37,579 nucleotides of DNA from positions 1 through 37,579 of the forward strand of contig CACELK010000014.1 of the NCBI GenBank assembly GCA_902560245.1, written 5' to 3'. This document shows, in pieces, positions 1 to 9,087 of the stretch. This DNA comes from an uncultured Pelagibacteraceae bacterium. Lineage in GTDB: Bacteria; Pseudomonadota; Alphaproteobacteria; Pelagibacterales; Pelagibacteraceae. Numbering within the stretch: position 1 is the first letter of the stretch; every line of letters begins with the position of its first letter. The notes beneath the pieces were generated by a model, which was not told the DNA's origin, searched no databases, and saw only the letters and a program-made list of their open reading frames with translations. Made by a program: the position numbers and the translations under genes.

Positions 1-1
1 A

Positions 2-109
2 GTTATAGAGTTTGTTGATAGAGATTTAGAAGCAAAAAAAGTAGATAAAAGAAAAAAAGAAGATATTGCAAAAGACCAAAAAGAAGAAAAAAAATTAGCA
101 AAAGTTTAA
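2..109 (+). CDS. C-terminal fragment of an unidentified protein (cut by window edge)
   Basis: An open frame enters from the left edge and ends at TAA 107-109, 21 bp before rluC on the same strand. The 35 visible residues begin VIEFVDRDLEAKK and continue as a charged Lys/Glu/Asp-rich tail ending in KKLAKV. Such tails are usually disordered or helical. I cannot name the family from this piece. Its closeness to rluC suggests cotranscription. Calling it coding rests on the uninterrupted frame running straight into a stop just before the next start. Confidence 0.6.
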   Translation, partial: VIEFVDRDLEAKKVDKRKKEDIAKDQKEEKKLAKV

Positions 110-130
110 TTTTTAATTAATTTAATTTTT

Positions 131-1054
131 ATGAAAAAAACATTTAACGTTGATAAAACGTTTAATGCCATACGTATTGATAAATGGATAAGAAAAAAAA
201 TTGGCAACTTGCCACAAAGTTTATTAGAAAAAAACTTAAGAATTGGCAAAATAAAAATCAATAATAAAAAAATTAAGAGCTCATACAAACTTAGTATTAA
301 TGATAAAATTAGTATTTTTGATTTAAATTTTACGCCTTTTAAAAAAAATAAAAAAGCAGAATTTCAGCCGTCAAAAAAAATTATAAAGTATAATGAAGAG
401 ACAATTATTGATAATAATGATAATTTTATTGTAATTAACAAAAAATCTGGGGTACCAGTTCAGGGTGGAACAAAATCAAAAAAGAATCTAATTGATATTT
501 TTAAAAAAAGTGAATTTTTTATAAATTCTAAACCTTATTCAGTTCATAGATTAGATAAGGATACATCTGGAATTTTAATCATTGCAAAAAATAGAGAAAC
601 CGCACAAATATTAACATCCTTATTTAGATTAAGAAAAGTACATAAAACTTATTTAGCAATTTGTCATGGACAAATTTTAAAAAAATCAGGCGAGTTAAAC
701 TCAGAATTAATAAGATATGAAAACAATAAAGCAATCAGAGAAAAAGCTATAACTCATTATAGAGTTATTGATACTAATTCTTCATTAACACTTCTTGAAA
801 TGAAACCAATTACTGGTCGAAAACATCAATTAAGAAAACAATTATTGCAAATAGGTCATCCAATATATGGTGATCAAAAATATAATTTTGGATACAACAA
901 CATTAAAAATAAAAATCTTATGCTTCATGCTTATAAAATCAAATTTATGATTAAAAATGAAAAATTTAATTTTCATGCTCTTTTACCAAAATATTTTCAA
1001 GACTTATTAAAAGCAAAAAAAATTATTTCTTCAAGTTTTTTAAAAAGTTTGTAA
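131..1054 (+). CDS. rluC: RluA-family rRNA pseudouridine synthase, RluC-like
   Basis: It isomerises specific uridines to pseudouridine in RNA; RluC family members act on 23S rRNA. The 307-residue protein has an N-terminal S4 RNA-binding region (about residues 15-65) and an RluA-type catalytic domain from about 90. The signature HRLDKDTSG is at 139-147, with D142 matching the catalytic aspartate. A later [12 protein letters not shown] block is the conserved RNA/uridine-binding segment (compare TGRTHQIR). Length and an S4 domain favour RluC or RluD over the shorter RluA; RluC is the usual alphaproteobacterial annotation, but the exact target uridines cannot be read here. The last 32 bp overlap the 3' end of lipB on the other strand. 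Confidence 0.88.
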   Translation: MKKTFNVDKTFNAIRIDKWIRKKIGNLPQSLLEKNLRIGKIKINNKKIKSSYKLSINDKISIFDLNFTPFKKNKKAEFQPSKKIIKYNEETIIDNNDNFIVINKKSGVPVQGGTKSKKNLIDIFKKSEFFINSKPYSVHRLDKDTSGILIIAKNRETAQILTSLFRLRKVHKTYLAICHGQILKKSGELNSELIRYENNKAIREKAITHYRVIDTNSSLTLLEMKPITGRKHQLRKQLLQIGHPIYGDQKYNFGYNNIKNKNLMLHAYKIKFMIKNEKFNFHALLPKYFQDLLKAKKIISSSFLKSL

Positions 1055-1643
1055 TTATTTTTTCCTCAAAATTTTTATAATTTTGTGATTTAATTTTTTC
1101 TAGATTAATTAATTCTCTATTTTTTATTCCACATGGAATAATTTTCTTAAACTTTTCTAAGTCAGTATTAATATTTATCGAGAAGCCGTGATAAGCAAAC
1201 CATTTTTTGACTTTTATACCTATTGCACCAACTTTTTTAATTTTCTTTTTATGATTAACCCAAATACCAATATTTTTTCTATCTGCAAATGACTTTATTT
1301 TATATTGTTTGAGTGTATCAATTATTGTTTTTTCAATTATATTTAAAAATTTACGTAAATCTTTTCCCCTATAATTTAGATTAATTACAAAGTAACAAAT
1401 TATTTGTCCAGGACCGTGATATGTAATTTTTCCACCTCTATTAGTTTTTAAAATTTTAATTGATTTGTCCAAAATTTCTTCATTATTGGACCTTAACCCA
1501 GCAGTATAAACAGATGGATGTTCTAGCACCCAGATTAGTTCAGATGCTCTTTTTTTGTGAATATTTAGCATTCTTTTCTCTAGAAACCTTATTGCCCTAT
1601 AATAATCTACGGGTTTTTTGCTTTTTTTGATCTCAATTTTCAT
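1023..1643 (-). CDS. lipB: Octanoyl-[acyl carrier protein]:protein transferase LipB
   Basis: It moves an octanoyl group from octanoyl-ACP to lipoyl domains of 2-oxoacid dehydrogenases and GcvH, the first step of endogenous lipoate assembly in the cytosol. The 206-residue protein carries the family motif [12 protein letters not shown] at 69-80. It also has the two catalytic residues: a lysine in KKVGAIGI (K137) and the acyl-accepting cysteine in IPCGI (C171). Length is normal for LipB. It is transcribed leftward, away from mgtE, with a 60-bp divergent spacer. Its 3' end overlaps rluC by 32 bp tail to tail. Confidence 0.95.
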   Translation of the reverse strand: MKIEIKKSKKPVDYYRAIRFLEKRMLNIHKKRASELIWVLEHPSVYTAGLRSNNEEILDKSIKILKTNRGGKITYHGPGQIICYFVINLNYRGKDLRKFLNIIEKTIIDTLKQYKIKSFADRKNIGIWVNHKKKIKKVGAIGIKVKKWFAYHGFSININTDLEKFKKIIPCGIKNRELINLEKIKSQNYKNFEEKIITNFLKNLKK

Positions 1644-1650
1644 TAAAGAA

Positions 1651-1663
1651 TTGTATTATACAA
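1651..1663. promoter_or_regulatory. 13-bp perfect palindrome in the lipB-mgtE divergent spacer
   Basis: TTGTAT-T-ATACAA is a perfect 6-bp inverted repeat around one central base. It lies 8 bp upstream of the lipB start and 41 bp upstream of mgtE. On the minus strand it contains TATAAT (1660-1655), so it could combine a lipB -10 box with an operator. The base composition makes A/T palindromes common, so the function is a guess. Confidence 0.3.
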
Positions 1664-1703
1664 ATTATGTATTAATAGTGCCTTATAAAATAAAGGTAAA
1701 TTT

Positions 1704-3077
1704 ATGACTTTAAGCAAAAAAATAAAAGATAAAAAAGTCAATTTTGAATTTAATAAAGAATATATAAATGTAGTTACCGCTAAAATAGCTAGTAATGATG
1801 CACTATTTATTAACAATTCATTTAAAGAAATGCATCCTGCTGACGCAGCGGATATTATTGAGCACTTAAGTGATACAGATCGTGAGAGTTTAATAAAATT
1901 AAATAATTTTAAAATAGACCCTGAGATTTTTGTTGAATTAAATGAGTCAATACAAAAAGAAATAATTAATTACTTATCTTCAGAATCAATTGTTACAATT
2001 TTAAAAAATTTGGATTCAGATGACTCTATACAAATTTTAGAAAATATAGATGAAAAAAATAAGAATGCTATATTAAGCTCTTTACCTCCTAAAGATCGTT
2101 TTGCTTTGCTTGAAAGTTTGAGTTATCCAGAGGACTCTGCTGCTAGGCTAATGCAAAGAGAATTTACTGCTATTCCTAGCAATTGGTCAGTGGGCCAAAC
2201 CATTGACTATTTAAGGGAAAATAAAGATCTTCCAGAACAATTTTTAGAGATATTCATTGTAGATAATGAATTTAAGCCAATTGGAACTGTCCCATCTTCA
2301 AAAGTGTTGAGAACACCCAGAGATACAAAAATGGATTCAATAATGAACGAAAGTCAACTTTCTATTCCAGTAGATATGGATCGAGAAAAAGTAGGTCATT
2401 TGTTTGAAAATTATAATCTAAATTCAGCTTGTGTCGTTGATAAAAATAATAAGTTAGTAGGAATGATAACAAGTGATGATGTTTTAACAGTTTTAAAAGA
2501 GGAAGCAGAAGAAGATACTTTGAGACTAGCAGGAGTTGGAAACGAGGAAATTACTGATGGTGTTTTTACAAAAACTAAAAGAAGATTTAACTGGCTATTA
2601 TTAAATTTATTTACAGCTTTTCTAGCTACCTGGTGTATAAGTTTATTTGGTGCAACAATAGAACAAATGGTTGTCCTTGCATTTTTAATGCCAATTGTTG
2701 CATCGATGGGTGGTAATGCTGGTATGCAAACTTTGGCCGTTACAGTTAGAACTCTCGCCACAAATGACCTAACTAAAAATAATTTTAATCAAAATATTTT
2801 AAAAGAATTTAATATTGGTGTGCTAAATGGAATCATATTTGCAATTATTAGTTCTTTAATAGTCCAACTTTGGTTTAATGATTTTCAATTATCACTGATA
2901 ATTTCAATTTCAATGATACTTACCATGGTAGTTGCAGGTCTTTTTGGAATTTTAGTACCTGTAACACTAAAAAAAATGAATATAGATCCAGCTATAGCAT
3001 CAAGTGTTTTTGTTACTACCATTACTGACGTTATAGGTTTTGTATCTTTTTTAGGTGTTGGTGCATATTTTTTATAA
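1704..3077 (+). CDS. mgtE: MgtE-type magnesium channel/transporter
   Basis: This inner-membrane Mg2+ channel is gated by cytosolic Mg2+. The 457 residues show the full MgtE plan. An alpha-superhelical N domain contains MHPADAADIIEHL near residue 35-47. A CBS pair runs from about 148 to 265, ending in LVGMITSDDVL. Five membrane helices start near 295. The pore region has PIVASMGGNAGMQTLAV, and D442 in TTITDVIGF of the last helix matches the known ion-pathway aspartate. An AAAGG ribosome-binding stretch lies just upstream of the ATG. It ends 2 bp before the convergent panC, so there is no separate terminator. Length is typical of bacterial MgtE. Confidence 0.95.
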   Translation: MTLSKKIKDKKVNFEFNKEYINVVTAKIASNDALFINNSFKEMHPADAADIIEHLSDTDRESLIKLNNFKIDPEIFVELNESIQKEIINYLSSESIVTILKNLDSDDSIQILENIDEKNKNAILSSLPPKDRFALLESLSYPEDSAARLMQREFTAIPSNWSVGQTIDYLRENKDLPEQFLEIFIVDNEFKPIGTVPSSKVLRTPRDTKMDSIMNESQLSIPVDMDREKVGHLFENYNLNSACVVDKNNKLVGMITSDDVLTVLKEEAEEDTLRLAGVGNEEITDGVFTKTKRRFNWLLLNLFTAFLATWCISLFGATIEQMVVLAFLMPIVASMGGNAGMQTLAVTVRTLATNDLTKNNFNQNILKEFNIGVLNGIIFAIISSLIVQLWFNDFQLSLIISISMILTMVVAGLFGILVPVTLKKMNIDPAIASSVFVTTITDVIGFVSFLGVGAYFL

Positions 3078-3079
3078 AT

Positions 3080-3892
3080 TTAAAAGTTATCTATTAATCT
3101 CACTCTATTAAAATTGTAAGCCAAAAATAGTTTTGATTTTTTAGTTGAATTTGATCTTTTAAGACCATCTATTTTTCTTAACTCAAGATATTCAATTTTA
3201 ATATTATAAGTTTTGTTAAGTTCTCGTATTTTATTCGAAAGATACCGTTTTATGTTTTTTTTTTTAGTTAAAACTTTTTTAATTGAATAAATTTTTCTTG
3301 ATAGTTTTCCTAAAGTTATAAGCTGATTGTTATTTAATAGAAGGTTTCTTGAAGATAAAGCAACTCCATTCCTATTTCGTATAGTTTTACATGATACTAT
3401 TTTAGATTTATATTTTTTTTCAATATATTTTTTTACTAAATGTAATTGCTGGAAATCTTTTTCACCCATAAATATTTTGTTTGGTTTTATAATTTTTGTA
3501 AAACGGTCCATGACATCAATCACACCTTCAAAATGACCCTTTCTATTTTTAGCACACATTATTTTGTCTTTTTTATTGATTTTAATTTTTTTGGCTCTAA
3601 TTTTTTCATAAATATGTTTTTTTTTGGGAAGATATACCAAATCTACTTTTAATTTTTTTAAAATTAATAAATCACTCTTATAGTTTTTAGGATATTTTTT
3701 ATAGTCTTGATTGTTATCAAATTGAGTAGGATTAATAAATATACTAACTATTGTTTTGTTGCATGTTCTTAAAGATTTTTTAATCAATGATATATGGCCA
3801 TTATGCAAACTACCCATAGTAGGCACAAATCCTAAGTTTGAAACACCATATAATGCCTCATTTAATTCATTATTATTTAATAAAATTTTCAT
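3080..3892 (-). CDS. panC: Pantothenate synthetase PanC
   Basis: It condenses pantoate with beta-alanine using ATP, the last step of vitamin B5 synthesis on the way to coenzyme A. Visible motifs are PTMGSLHNGH (the HxGH adenylate-binding signature), the MGEKDFQQLHLVKK block and ALSSRN (the KMSKS-like loop). I chose the ATG at 3892 (270 aa) because MKILLNNNELNEALY matches how family members begin. An in-frame ATG at 3922 would add ten atypical residues and leave only 4 bp to the divergent galU. The protein is slightly short and very lysine-rich. It contains an A11 homopolymer (T run 3255-3265 on the plus strand). Confidence 0.94.
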   Translation of the reverse strand: MKILLNNNELNEALYGVSNLGFVPTMGSLHNGHISLIKKSLRTCNKTIVSIFINPTQFDNNQDYKKYPKNYKSDLLILKKLKVDLVYLPKKKHIYEKIRAKKIKINKKDKIMCAKNRKGHFEGVIDVMDRFTKIIKPNKIFMGEKDFQQLHLVKKYIEKKYKSKIVSCKTIRNRNGVALSSRNLLLNNNQLITLGKLSRKIYSIKKVLTKKKNIKRYLSNKIRELNKTYNIKIEYLELRKIDGLKRSNSTKKSKLFLAYNFNRVRLIDNF

Positions 3893-3926
3893 TTGTATAA
3901 AAGTTTTTAATAAGTAAAACATTTAA

Positions 3927-4742
3927 ATGATTAAACAAGCAATTATTCCTCTCGCTGGCTTAGGAACACGTTTATTACCATTGACAAGTGTATTTGCTAA
4001 GGAACTCTTGCCAATTAACGGTAAACCTGGAATTGAATACATATTAGACGAATGTATAGAAGCAGGTATAAAGGAAGTAATATTTATAATTTCAAAAAAA
4101 AAGCTTATGATTAAAAAATATTTTTATAATGATAGCTTTTATAAAAAAATAATTAAAACCAAAAAAGATCCTAGAATTATTAAAGAATATAAAAAGTTAT
4201 TAAAATATAAAAAAATAATAAAATTTGTATATCAAAATAAACCTTTAGGCACTGGGGATGCGGTTTTAAAAACAAAAAAATTCATTAAGGACAATTATTT
4301 TTTAATGCTTTTACCTGACGACTTAATTATAAAAAAAAATTGTTCAAAATCTATGATAAAAGTTCATAATCGCTATAAAGTTTCAGTCATGGCAAGCATG
4401 AATGTGAATAAAAAAAATGTTTCAAGATGGGGTATCTTTAAATTGGGAAAAAAATTAAATAAAAAAAATTACTTTATAAAAGGAGTGGTAGAAAAACCAT
4501 CTATTTCCAATGCACCATCAAACAAGGCTGTGATAGGAAGATATATCTTGCCTAAAAAAATTTTTTCCGAATTATTAAAAACAAAAATAGGTGAGAGTGG
4601 AGAGTTTCATATTACCGATGCCATTCAATCATTGATACACAAAAAAAAAACTTTTTTAGCTCATAATTTTGACGGCAAATATCTAGATTGTGGCACTATG
4701 AGTGGATACATAAAATCATCCTTGGAGTTAAATAAGCTATGA
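3927..4742 (+). CDS. galU: UTP--glucose-1-phosphate uridylyltransferase GalU
   Basis: It makes UDP-glucose from UTP and glucose-1-phosphate in the cytosol. The 271-residue protein has the nucleotidyltransferase start IPLAGLGTRLLPLT followed by AKELLPINGKPGIEYI, then GTGDAV near 110 and LLPDDLI, the metal/nucleotide-binding acidic pair. VVEKP and the late GEFHITDAIQ segment are typical of GalU. It overlaps ugd by 4 bp (ATGA), so the two are translationally coupled and act in sequence: UDP-glucose, then UDP-glucuronate. It is somewhat shorter than the roughly 290-300 residues usual in other proteobacteria. An A10 run sits at 4641-4650. Confidence 0.94.
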   Translation: MIKQAIIPLAGLGTRLLPLTSVFAKELLPINGKPGIEYILDECIEAGIKEVIFIISKKKLMIKKYFYNDSFYKKIIKTKKDPRIIKEYKKLLKYKKIIKFVYQNKPLGTGDAVLKTKKFIKDNYFLMLLPDDLIIKKNCSKSMIKVHNRYKVSVMASMNVNKKNVSRWGIFKLGKKLNKKNYFIKGVVEKPSISNAPSNKAVIGRYILPKKIFSELLKTKIGESGEFHITDAIQSLIHKKKTFLAHNFDGKYLDCGTMSGYIKSSLELNKL

Positions 4743-6037
4743 AACTATGCATGATTGGAACTGGTTATGTTGGTTTAGTTAGCGGAGTATGTTTCGCCGA
4801 TTTAGGCAATGATGTAATTTGTGTTGATAAAAATATAGCAAAGATAAATTTGCTTAAAAAGGGAAAGATTCCAATCTACGAACCTGGATTATCTGAACTA
4901 GTAGTTAAAAATTATAAAAACAATAGGTTAAATTTTTCAAATGATTTAAAAAAATCAATTATGACCTCAGATATTATTTTTATTTGTGTGGGAACACCAA
5001 CCAAAAAAGGTGGGTCTTCAGCTGATTTAAGTCAGGTTTATAATGTAGCCAAAGAAATTAGCAGCTCAATAAATAAATTCAAAATAATAATAACCAAATC
5101 GACAGTTCCAGTAACTACTGGAGATCAAATTGAAAAAATTATATCTAAAAAAAATAAAAAGAATAAATTTTCAGTTGTTTCAAATCCTGAGTTCTTAAGA
5201 GAGGGCGAAGCTATAAGAGATTTTATTTATCCCGATAGAGTAGTTGTTGGTTCTAATGAAAAAAGGCCAAATCGTATTTTAAAGAATCTTTATAGTCCTT
5301 TAATTTCGAAAGGAGCTTCATATTTACAAACATCAAGAAGAGCTGCAGAATTAATTAAATATGCTTCTAATGCTTTTTTAGCTACAAAAATTACATTTAT
5401 TAATGAAATAGCAAATTTATGTGAAAAAACCAATGTAAATATTGAGGATATATCAATAGGTATGGGTCTTGATAAGAGAATTGGAGGCCGCTTTTTAAGA
5501 GCGGGACCTGCATATGGTGGATCCTGTTTTCCGAAAGATACAAAAGCTATAACTTCTACCGCAGATATGTTTAAAACTAATTTGTCTATTATTAAGTCAG
5601 TTATTAAATCAAATAAAAATAGATCAAAAATATTGCTTAATAGAGTTTATGAAATTTTAAATAAAAAAATCAAAAATAAAAAAATAACCTTTTTAGGAGT
5701 TACATTTAAAGCTAACACTGATGACATGAGAGACTCCTCAAGTCTTGTAATGATACCTGCTTTATCTAAAAAAGGTGCTCAAATTAAATATTTTGATCCA
5801 ACTGGAATTAAAAAAGAGTTTTCTAAAATTAAAAATGTCGATTATTCAACTTCAATTAAAGATGCTATAAAAGGCTCTGATCTTGTTATTATTCATACTG
5901 AGTGGAATGATTTTAAATCAATCAACTTTAAAATTTTAAATAAAGGTAAAAAATTTATTATCTATGATATGAGAAATATTTACTCTCCAAATAAAATCAA
6001 AGCCCAAGGTTTTAAGTACTATAGTGTAGGAAGATAA
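4739..6037 (+). CDS. ugd: UDP-glucose 6-dehydrogenase
   Basis: It oxidises UDP-glucose twice with NAD+ to UDP-glucuronate, a precursor for surface polysaccharides or glycolipids. The 432 residues contain the N-terminal Rossmann motif MIGTGYVGLVSG (5-16) and CVGTPT (83-88). NPEFLREGEA is at 149-158, and the active-site region includes K207 and N211. The catalytic cysteine is C263 in YGGSCFPKDT, with D267. The C-terminal UDP-binding domain includes FLGVTFKANTDDMRDS. It is coupled to galU by a 4-bp overlap and ends 3 bp before the convergent Rid gene. No other polysaccharide genes are beside it, so the end product cannot be told. Confidence 0.96.
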   Translation: MKLCMIGTGYVGLVSGVCFADLGNDVICVDKNIAKINLLKKGKIPIYEPGLSELVVKNYKNNRLNFSNDLKKSIMTSDIIFICVGTPTKKGGSSADLSQVYNVAKEISSSINKFKIIITKSTVPVTTGDQIEKIISKKNKKNKFSVVSNPEFLREGEAIRDFIYPDRVVVGSNEKRPNRILKNLYSPLISKGASYLQTSRRAAELIKYASNAFLATKITFINEIANLCEKTNVNIEDISIGMGLDKRIGGRFLRAGPAYGGSCFPKDTKAITSTADMFKTNLSIIKSVIKSNKNRSKILLNRVYEILNKKIKNKKITFLGVTFKANTDDMRDSSSLVMIPALSKKGAQIKYFDPTGIKKEFSKIKNVDYSTSIKDAIKGSDLVIIHTEWNDFKSINFKILNKGKKFIIYDMRNIYSPNKIKAQGFKYYSVGR

Positions 6038-6040
6038 GAA

Positions 6041-6502
6041 TTAATTCAATTCAAAAATAGCATCAACTTCTACAGCAACACCTAACGGAAGGCTATTTGT
6101 ACTTACTGCAGCTCTTGCATGCATCCCAGCATCACCAAAAATTGTTGCAATCAAATCTGATGCGCCATTAATAACTTTTGGCTGATCAGTAAAATCATCA
6201 GTTGAATTTACAAAGCCTGTGAGTTTAATACATGATTTTATTTTTGATAAATCGTTTTCACATGCCTTCTTAGCTTGCGCCACAATATTCAATGCACATC
6301 TTTTGGCGGCATTATAACCCTCCTCAGTATCCAAATCTTTACCTAGTTTACCTTTTATCAATTCACCTTTTTCATTCATTGATATTTGACCAGATATAAA
6401 AAGTAACTTGCCTGAAATTCTTACAGCAACATAGGAACCAACTGGATCGGCAGCTTTAGGAAGAATAAGTTTTAATTCTTCTATTTTTTTATCATACTTC
6501 AT
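6041..6502 (-). CDS. Rid/YjgF-family protein (RidA-like)
   Basis: Rid proteins hydrolyse reactive enamine/imine intermediates from PLP enzymes. The sequence fits this family: VGSYVAVRISGKLLFISGQI, then HARAAVSTNSLPLGVAVEVDA, whose arginine matches the conserved Rid arginine. I chose the ATG at 6502 (153 aa) because it lies 1 bp past the topA stop. The longer frame from 6556 only adds charged sequence overlapping topA. At about 150 residues it resembles the longer YjgF-like subgroup rather than 128-residue RidA, so the substrate is uncertain. It probably shares the topA transcript. Confidence 0.85.
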   Translation of the reverse strand: MKYDKKIEELKLILPKAADPVGSYVAVRISGKLLFISGQISMNEKGELIKGKLGKDLDTEEGYNAAKRCALNIVAQAKKACENDLSKIKSCIKLTGFVNSTDDFTDQPKVINGASDLIATIFGDAGMHARAAVSTNSLPLGVAVEVDAIFELN

Positions 6503-6503
6503 T

Positions 6504-9050
6504 TTATTTTCTTTTTTTTGATTTCTTATTTCTATCGTATTCTCTTCTTTTCTCAATCAATATTAAAGCTTCCTCCATCGTAAGTTCAGTTGGATCTTTT
6601 TCTTCAGGTATAGTAGCATTTAATGATTTATATTTAATATAAGGTCCATATTGTCCTTTCATAATTCTTACCGGTTTTTTATCCTCTGGATGTTCACCAA
6701 GATCTTTAATTAGAGAAGATGAAATTCTTCCTGGTTTAGCTTCAGCTATTAATGTAATTGCTCTATTTAGACCGATTGTAAAAATTTCATCAACATTTTC
6801 TAATCTTGCAGATTTATTTTCACATTTAAGATATGGACCAAATCGTCCAGAATTAATCGTTATATCTTTTCCATTGTCAGGATGTTGGCCAATAACTCTA
6901 GGCAGTGAACATAAGTACTTAGCCTTTTCTAAATTAATTTGATCTATTTCAATTCCTTTTGGAATTGATACGTTTTTTAAATTATTATTATCTTTTTTCT
7001 TTTTTTTCTTTTTTAATTGATCTACTTCATCTATAATTTCAAATTGTAGATAAGGTCCAAATCTTCCATTTTTTAAATAAATTTCTTTTCCATTTTCATT
7101 TTGACCTATTAATTTCGGTTCAGCTAAGGCAATTTGGTCATTAGCCTTAGATTTTGATAAAGGCCTTGTAAATTTACAATCTGGATAATTTGAGCAACCT
7201 ATAAAAGCGCCTCCTCTAAAGCTATTTTTTAAGCTTAGCTCACCGGTATCACATAACTTACATTTTCTATTTATTTTACCGTTTTCATCTGACTCAAAGA
7301 TAAGCTCTCCAAGACTTTCGTTTAAAAGATCTAAAACCTCTCTGGTTCTTTTTTCTTTTACATTTGCTACATTGTTATTGAAATCTTTCCAAAAATTATC
7401 AAGAACTTTAATCCACTCCTCTTTACCAGCGGTAATATCGTCAAGTTGTTCTTCTAAATTTGCAGTAAAGCTATAATCAACATATTTTGAAAATAATTTT
7501 TCTAGAAAAGCTGACAATAATTTTCCTCTATCAGTTGGAAAGAAACGTTTATTTACAATATCAGCATAACCTCTATTAGAAATAACAGAAATAATACTTG
7601 CATAAGTTGATGGTCTTCCTATGCCTAACTCTTCCAACTTCTTAACTAAGCTTGCCTCAGAGTATCTAGGCGGATGTTGAGTAAAATGTTGTTCGTCGAT
7701 AAAATCATTTATAAGAACTTCTTCTTTATTAACCTCTGGCAAAATCTTTTCGTCTTCATCTTCTATTCTTGTAAGTTTTAAAAAACCATCAAATTTTACT
7801 GTAGATCCAGAGCATTTGAATTGATTTGAATTATCCTCTGAAACAATAGTAATAGTTTTTCTATCAAACTTTGCAGCTTCCATTTGAGACGAAAGTGCTC
7901 TTGACCATATCAAATCATATAATTTAATTTGATCTGTGCTTAAAAATTTCTTCATTGCATCTGGTGTCCTAGTTATATCCGTTGGTCTTATCGCCTCATG
8001 AGCCTCTTGAGCATTTTTTGCTTTTTTACCAGAATAGTTATTTGGTTCTTTTGGAAGATAGTTTTCTCCATATAAATTATTTATAAAGTTTCTAAAATCA
8101 GTGACTGCATCATTAGATATATTGGTTCCATCAGTTCTCATATAAGTAATTAAACCAACCGTATCACCCTCAATGTCAATTCCTTGATACAATCTTTGTG
8201 CAATTTGCATTGTTCTAGATGCACCAAATCCTAATTTACTTGAAGCAGTTTGTTGAAGAGTAGAAGTTGTAAAAGGACCTAGAGGATTTCTAGTATAAAT
8301 TTTTGAACTTATATCTGATATTTTATATTTATTTTCTTTTATAAGAGATATTGATTTATTTATTTCATCTTTATTTTTAAAAGAAAACTTTTCTATTTTT
8401 TTGTTATTAATTAAAACAGTATTAGAGTTTAGCATATCTCCATTTTTGGTTTTAAAAATTACATTTAAGGTCCAAAATTCCTCAGGCTTAAATAATTCAA
8501 TTTCATGCTCTCTCTCTGTGAGTAATCTTAATGCAACCGATTGAACTCTACCTGCAGATTTTGAGCCAGGCAATTTTGTCCAAAGGATTGGCGAAATGTT
8601 AAATCCAACTAAATAGTCTAATGCACGTCTTGCCATATACGCATCAACCAGGTTGGGTTCTATATTTCTTGGATTGTCTATTCCTTTTGTTACAGCTTTT
8701 TTAGTAATTTCATTAAAAACAACTCTTTCAATTTTTTTATCTTTTAATAGTTTTTTTTCATCTAAATATTCTTTAACATGCCAAGCTATAGCTTCACCTT
8801 CACGATCTGGGTCAGTAGCCAAAATAATTTTATTAGATTTTTTTGCAGCATCAGTTATTTCTTTTAAATATTTTTTTGAGAAGCTATCAACCTCCCAAAT
8901 CATTTTAAATTCTTCTTCTGGATTTACTGAGCCATTTTTAGAAGGCAAATCTCTAATGTGGCCGTAACTTGCTAAAACTTTAAAATTATCACCTAAATAT
9001 TTATTAATCGTTTTTGCTTTTGCAGGACTTTCTACAATCACTAGATTCAT
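6504..9050 (-). CDS. topA: DNA topoisomerase I
   Basis: This type IA topoisomerase relaxes negative supercoils. The 848 residues start with the Toprim motif MNLVIVESPAKAKTI, followed by ATDPDREGEAIAWH with acidic D80/D82/E84. The active-site tyrosine is Y303 in LITYMRTDG. The C-terminal part has one Cys4 zinc ribbon (CKLCDTGEL ... CSNYPDCKF). Three TopA C-terminal repeats follow, recognisable by GRFGPYLQ, GRFGPYLK and GQYGPYIK, with a seven-lysine linker. This is the usual alphaproteobacterial architecture, with fewer zinc ribbons than E. coli TopA. It is followed by the Rid gene and preceded by plsY 37 bp upstream. Confidence 0.97.
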   Translation of the reverse strand: MNLVIVESPAKAKTINKYLGDNFKVLASYGHIRDLPSKNGSVNPEEEFKMIWEVDSFSKKYLKEITDAAKKSNKIILATDPDREGEAIAWHVKEYLDEKKLLKDKKIERVVFNEITKKAVTKGIDNPRNIEPNLVDAYMARRALDYLVGFNISPILWTKLPGSKSAGRVQSVALRLLTEREHEIELFKPEEFWTLNVIFKTKNGDMLNSNTVLINNKKIEKFSFKNKDEINKSISLIKENKYKISDISSKIYTRNPLGPFTTSTLQQTASSKLGFGASRTMQIAQRLYQGIDIEGDTVGLITYMRTDGTNISNDAVTDFRNFINNLYGENYLPKEPNNYSGKKAKNAQEAHEAIRPTDITRTPDAMKKFLSTDQIKLYDLIWSRALSSQMEAAKFDRKTITIVSEDNSNQFKCSGSTVKFDGFLKLTRIEDEDEKILPEVNKEEVLINDFIDEQHFTQHPPRYSEASLVKKLEELGIGRPSTYASIISVISNRGYADIVNKRFFPTDRGKLLSAFLEKLFSKYVDYSFTANLEEQLDDITAGKEEWIKVLDNFWKDFNNNVANVKEKRTREVLDLLNESLGELIFESDENGKINRKCKLCDTGELSLKNSFRGGAFIGCSNYPDCKFTRPLSKSKANDQIALAEPKLIGQNENGKEIYLKNGRFGPYLQFEIIDEVDQLKKKKKKKDNNNLKNVSIPKGIEIDQINLEKAKYLCSLPRVIGQHPDNGKDITINSGRFGPYLKCENKSARLENVDEIFTIGLNRAITLIAEAKPGRISSSLIKDLGEHPEDKKPVRIMKGQYGPYIKYKSLNATIPEEKDPTELTMEEALILIEKRREYDRNKKSKKRK

Positions 9051-9087
9051 TTAATCAGAACCTACATAAAACACTTAGATAGTCAAA

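Noticed and set aside
2411..2761. 116-residue open frame on the minus strand inside mgtE
   Set aside because: It lies wholly within the well-supported mgtE and resembles no family; a shadow frame.
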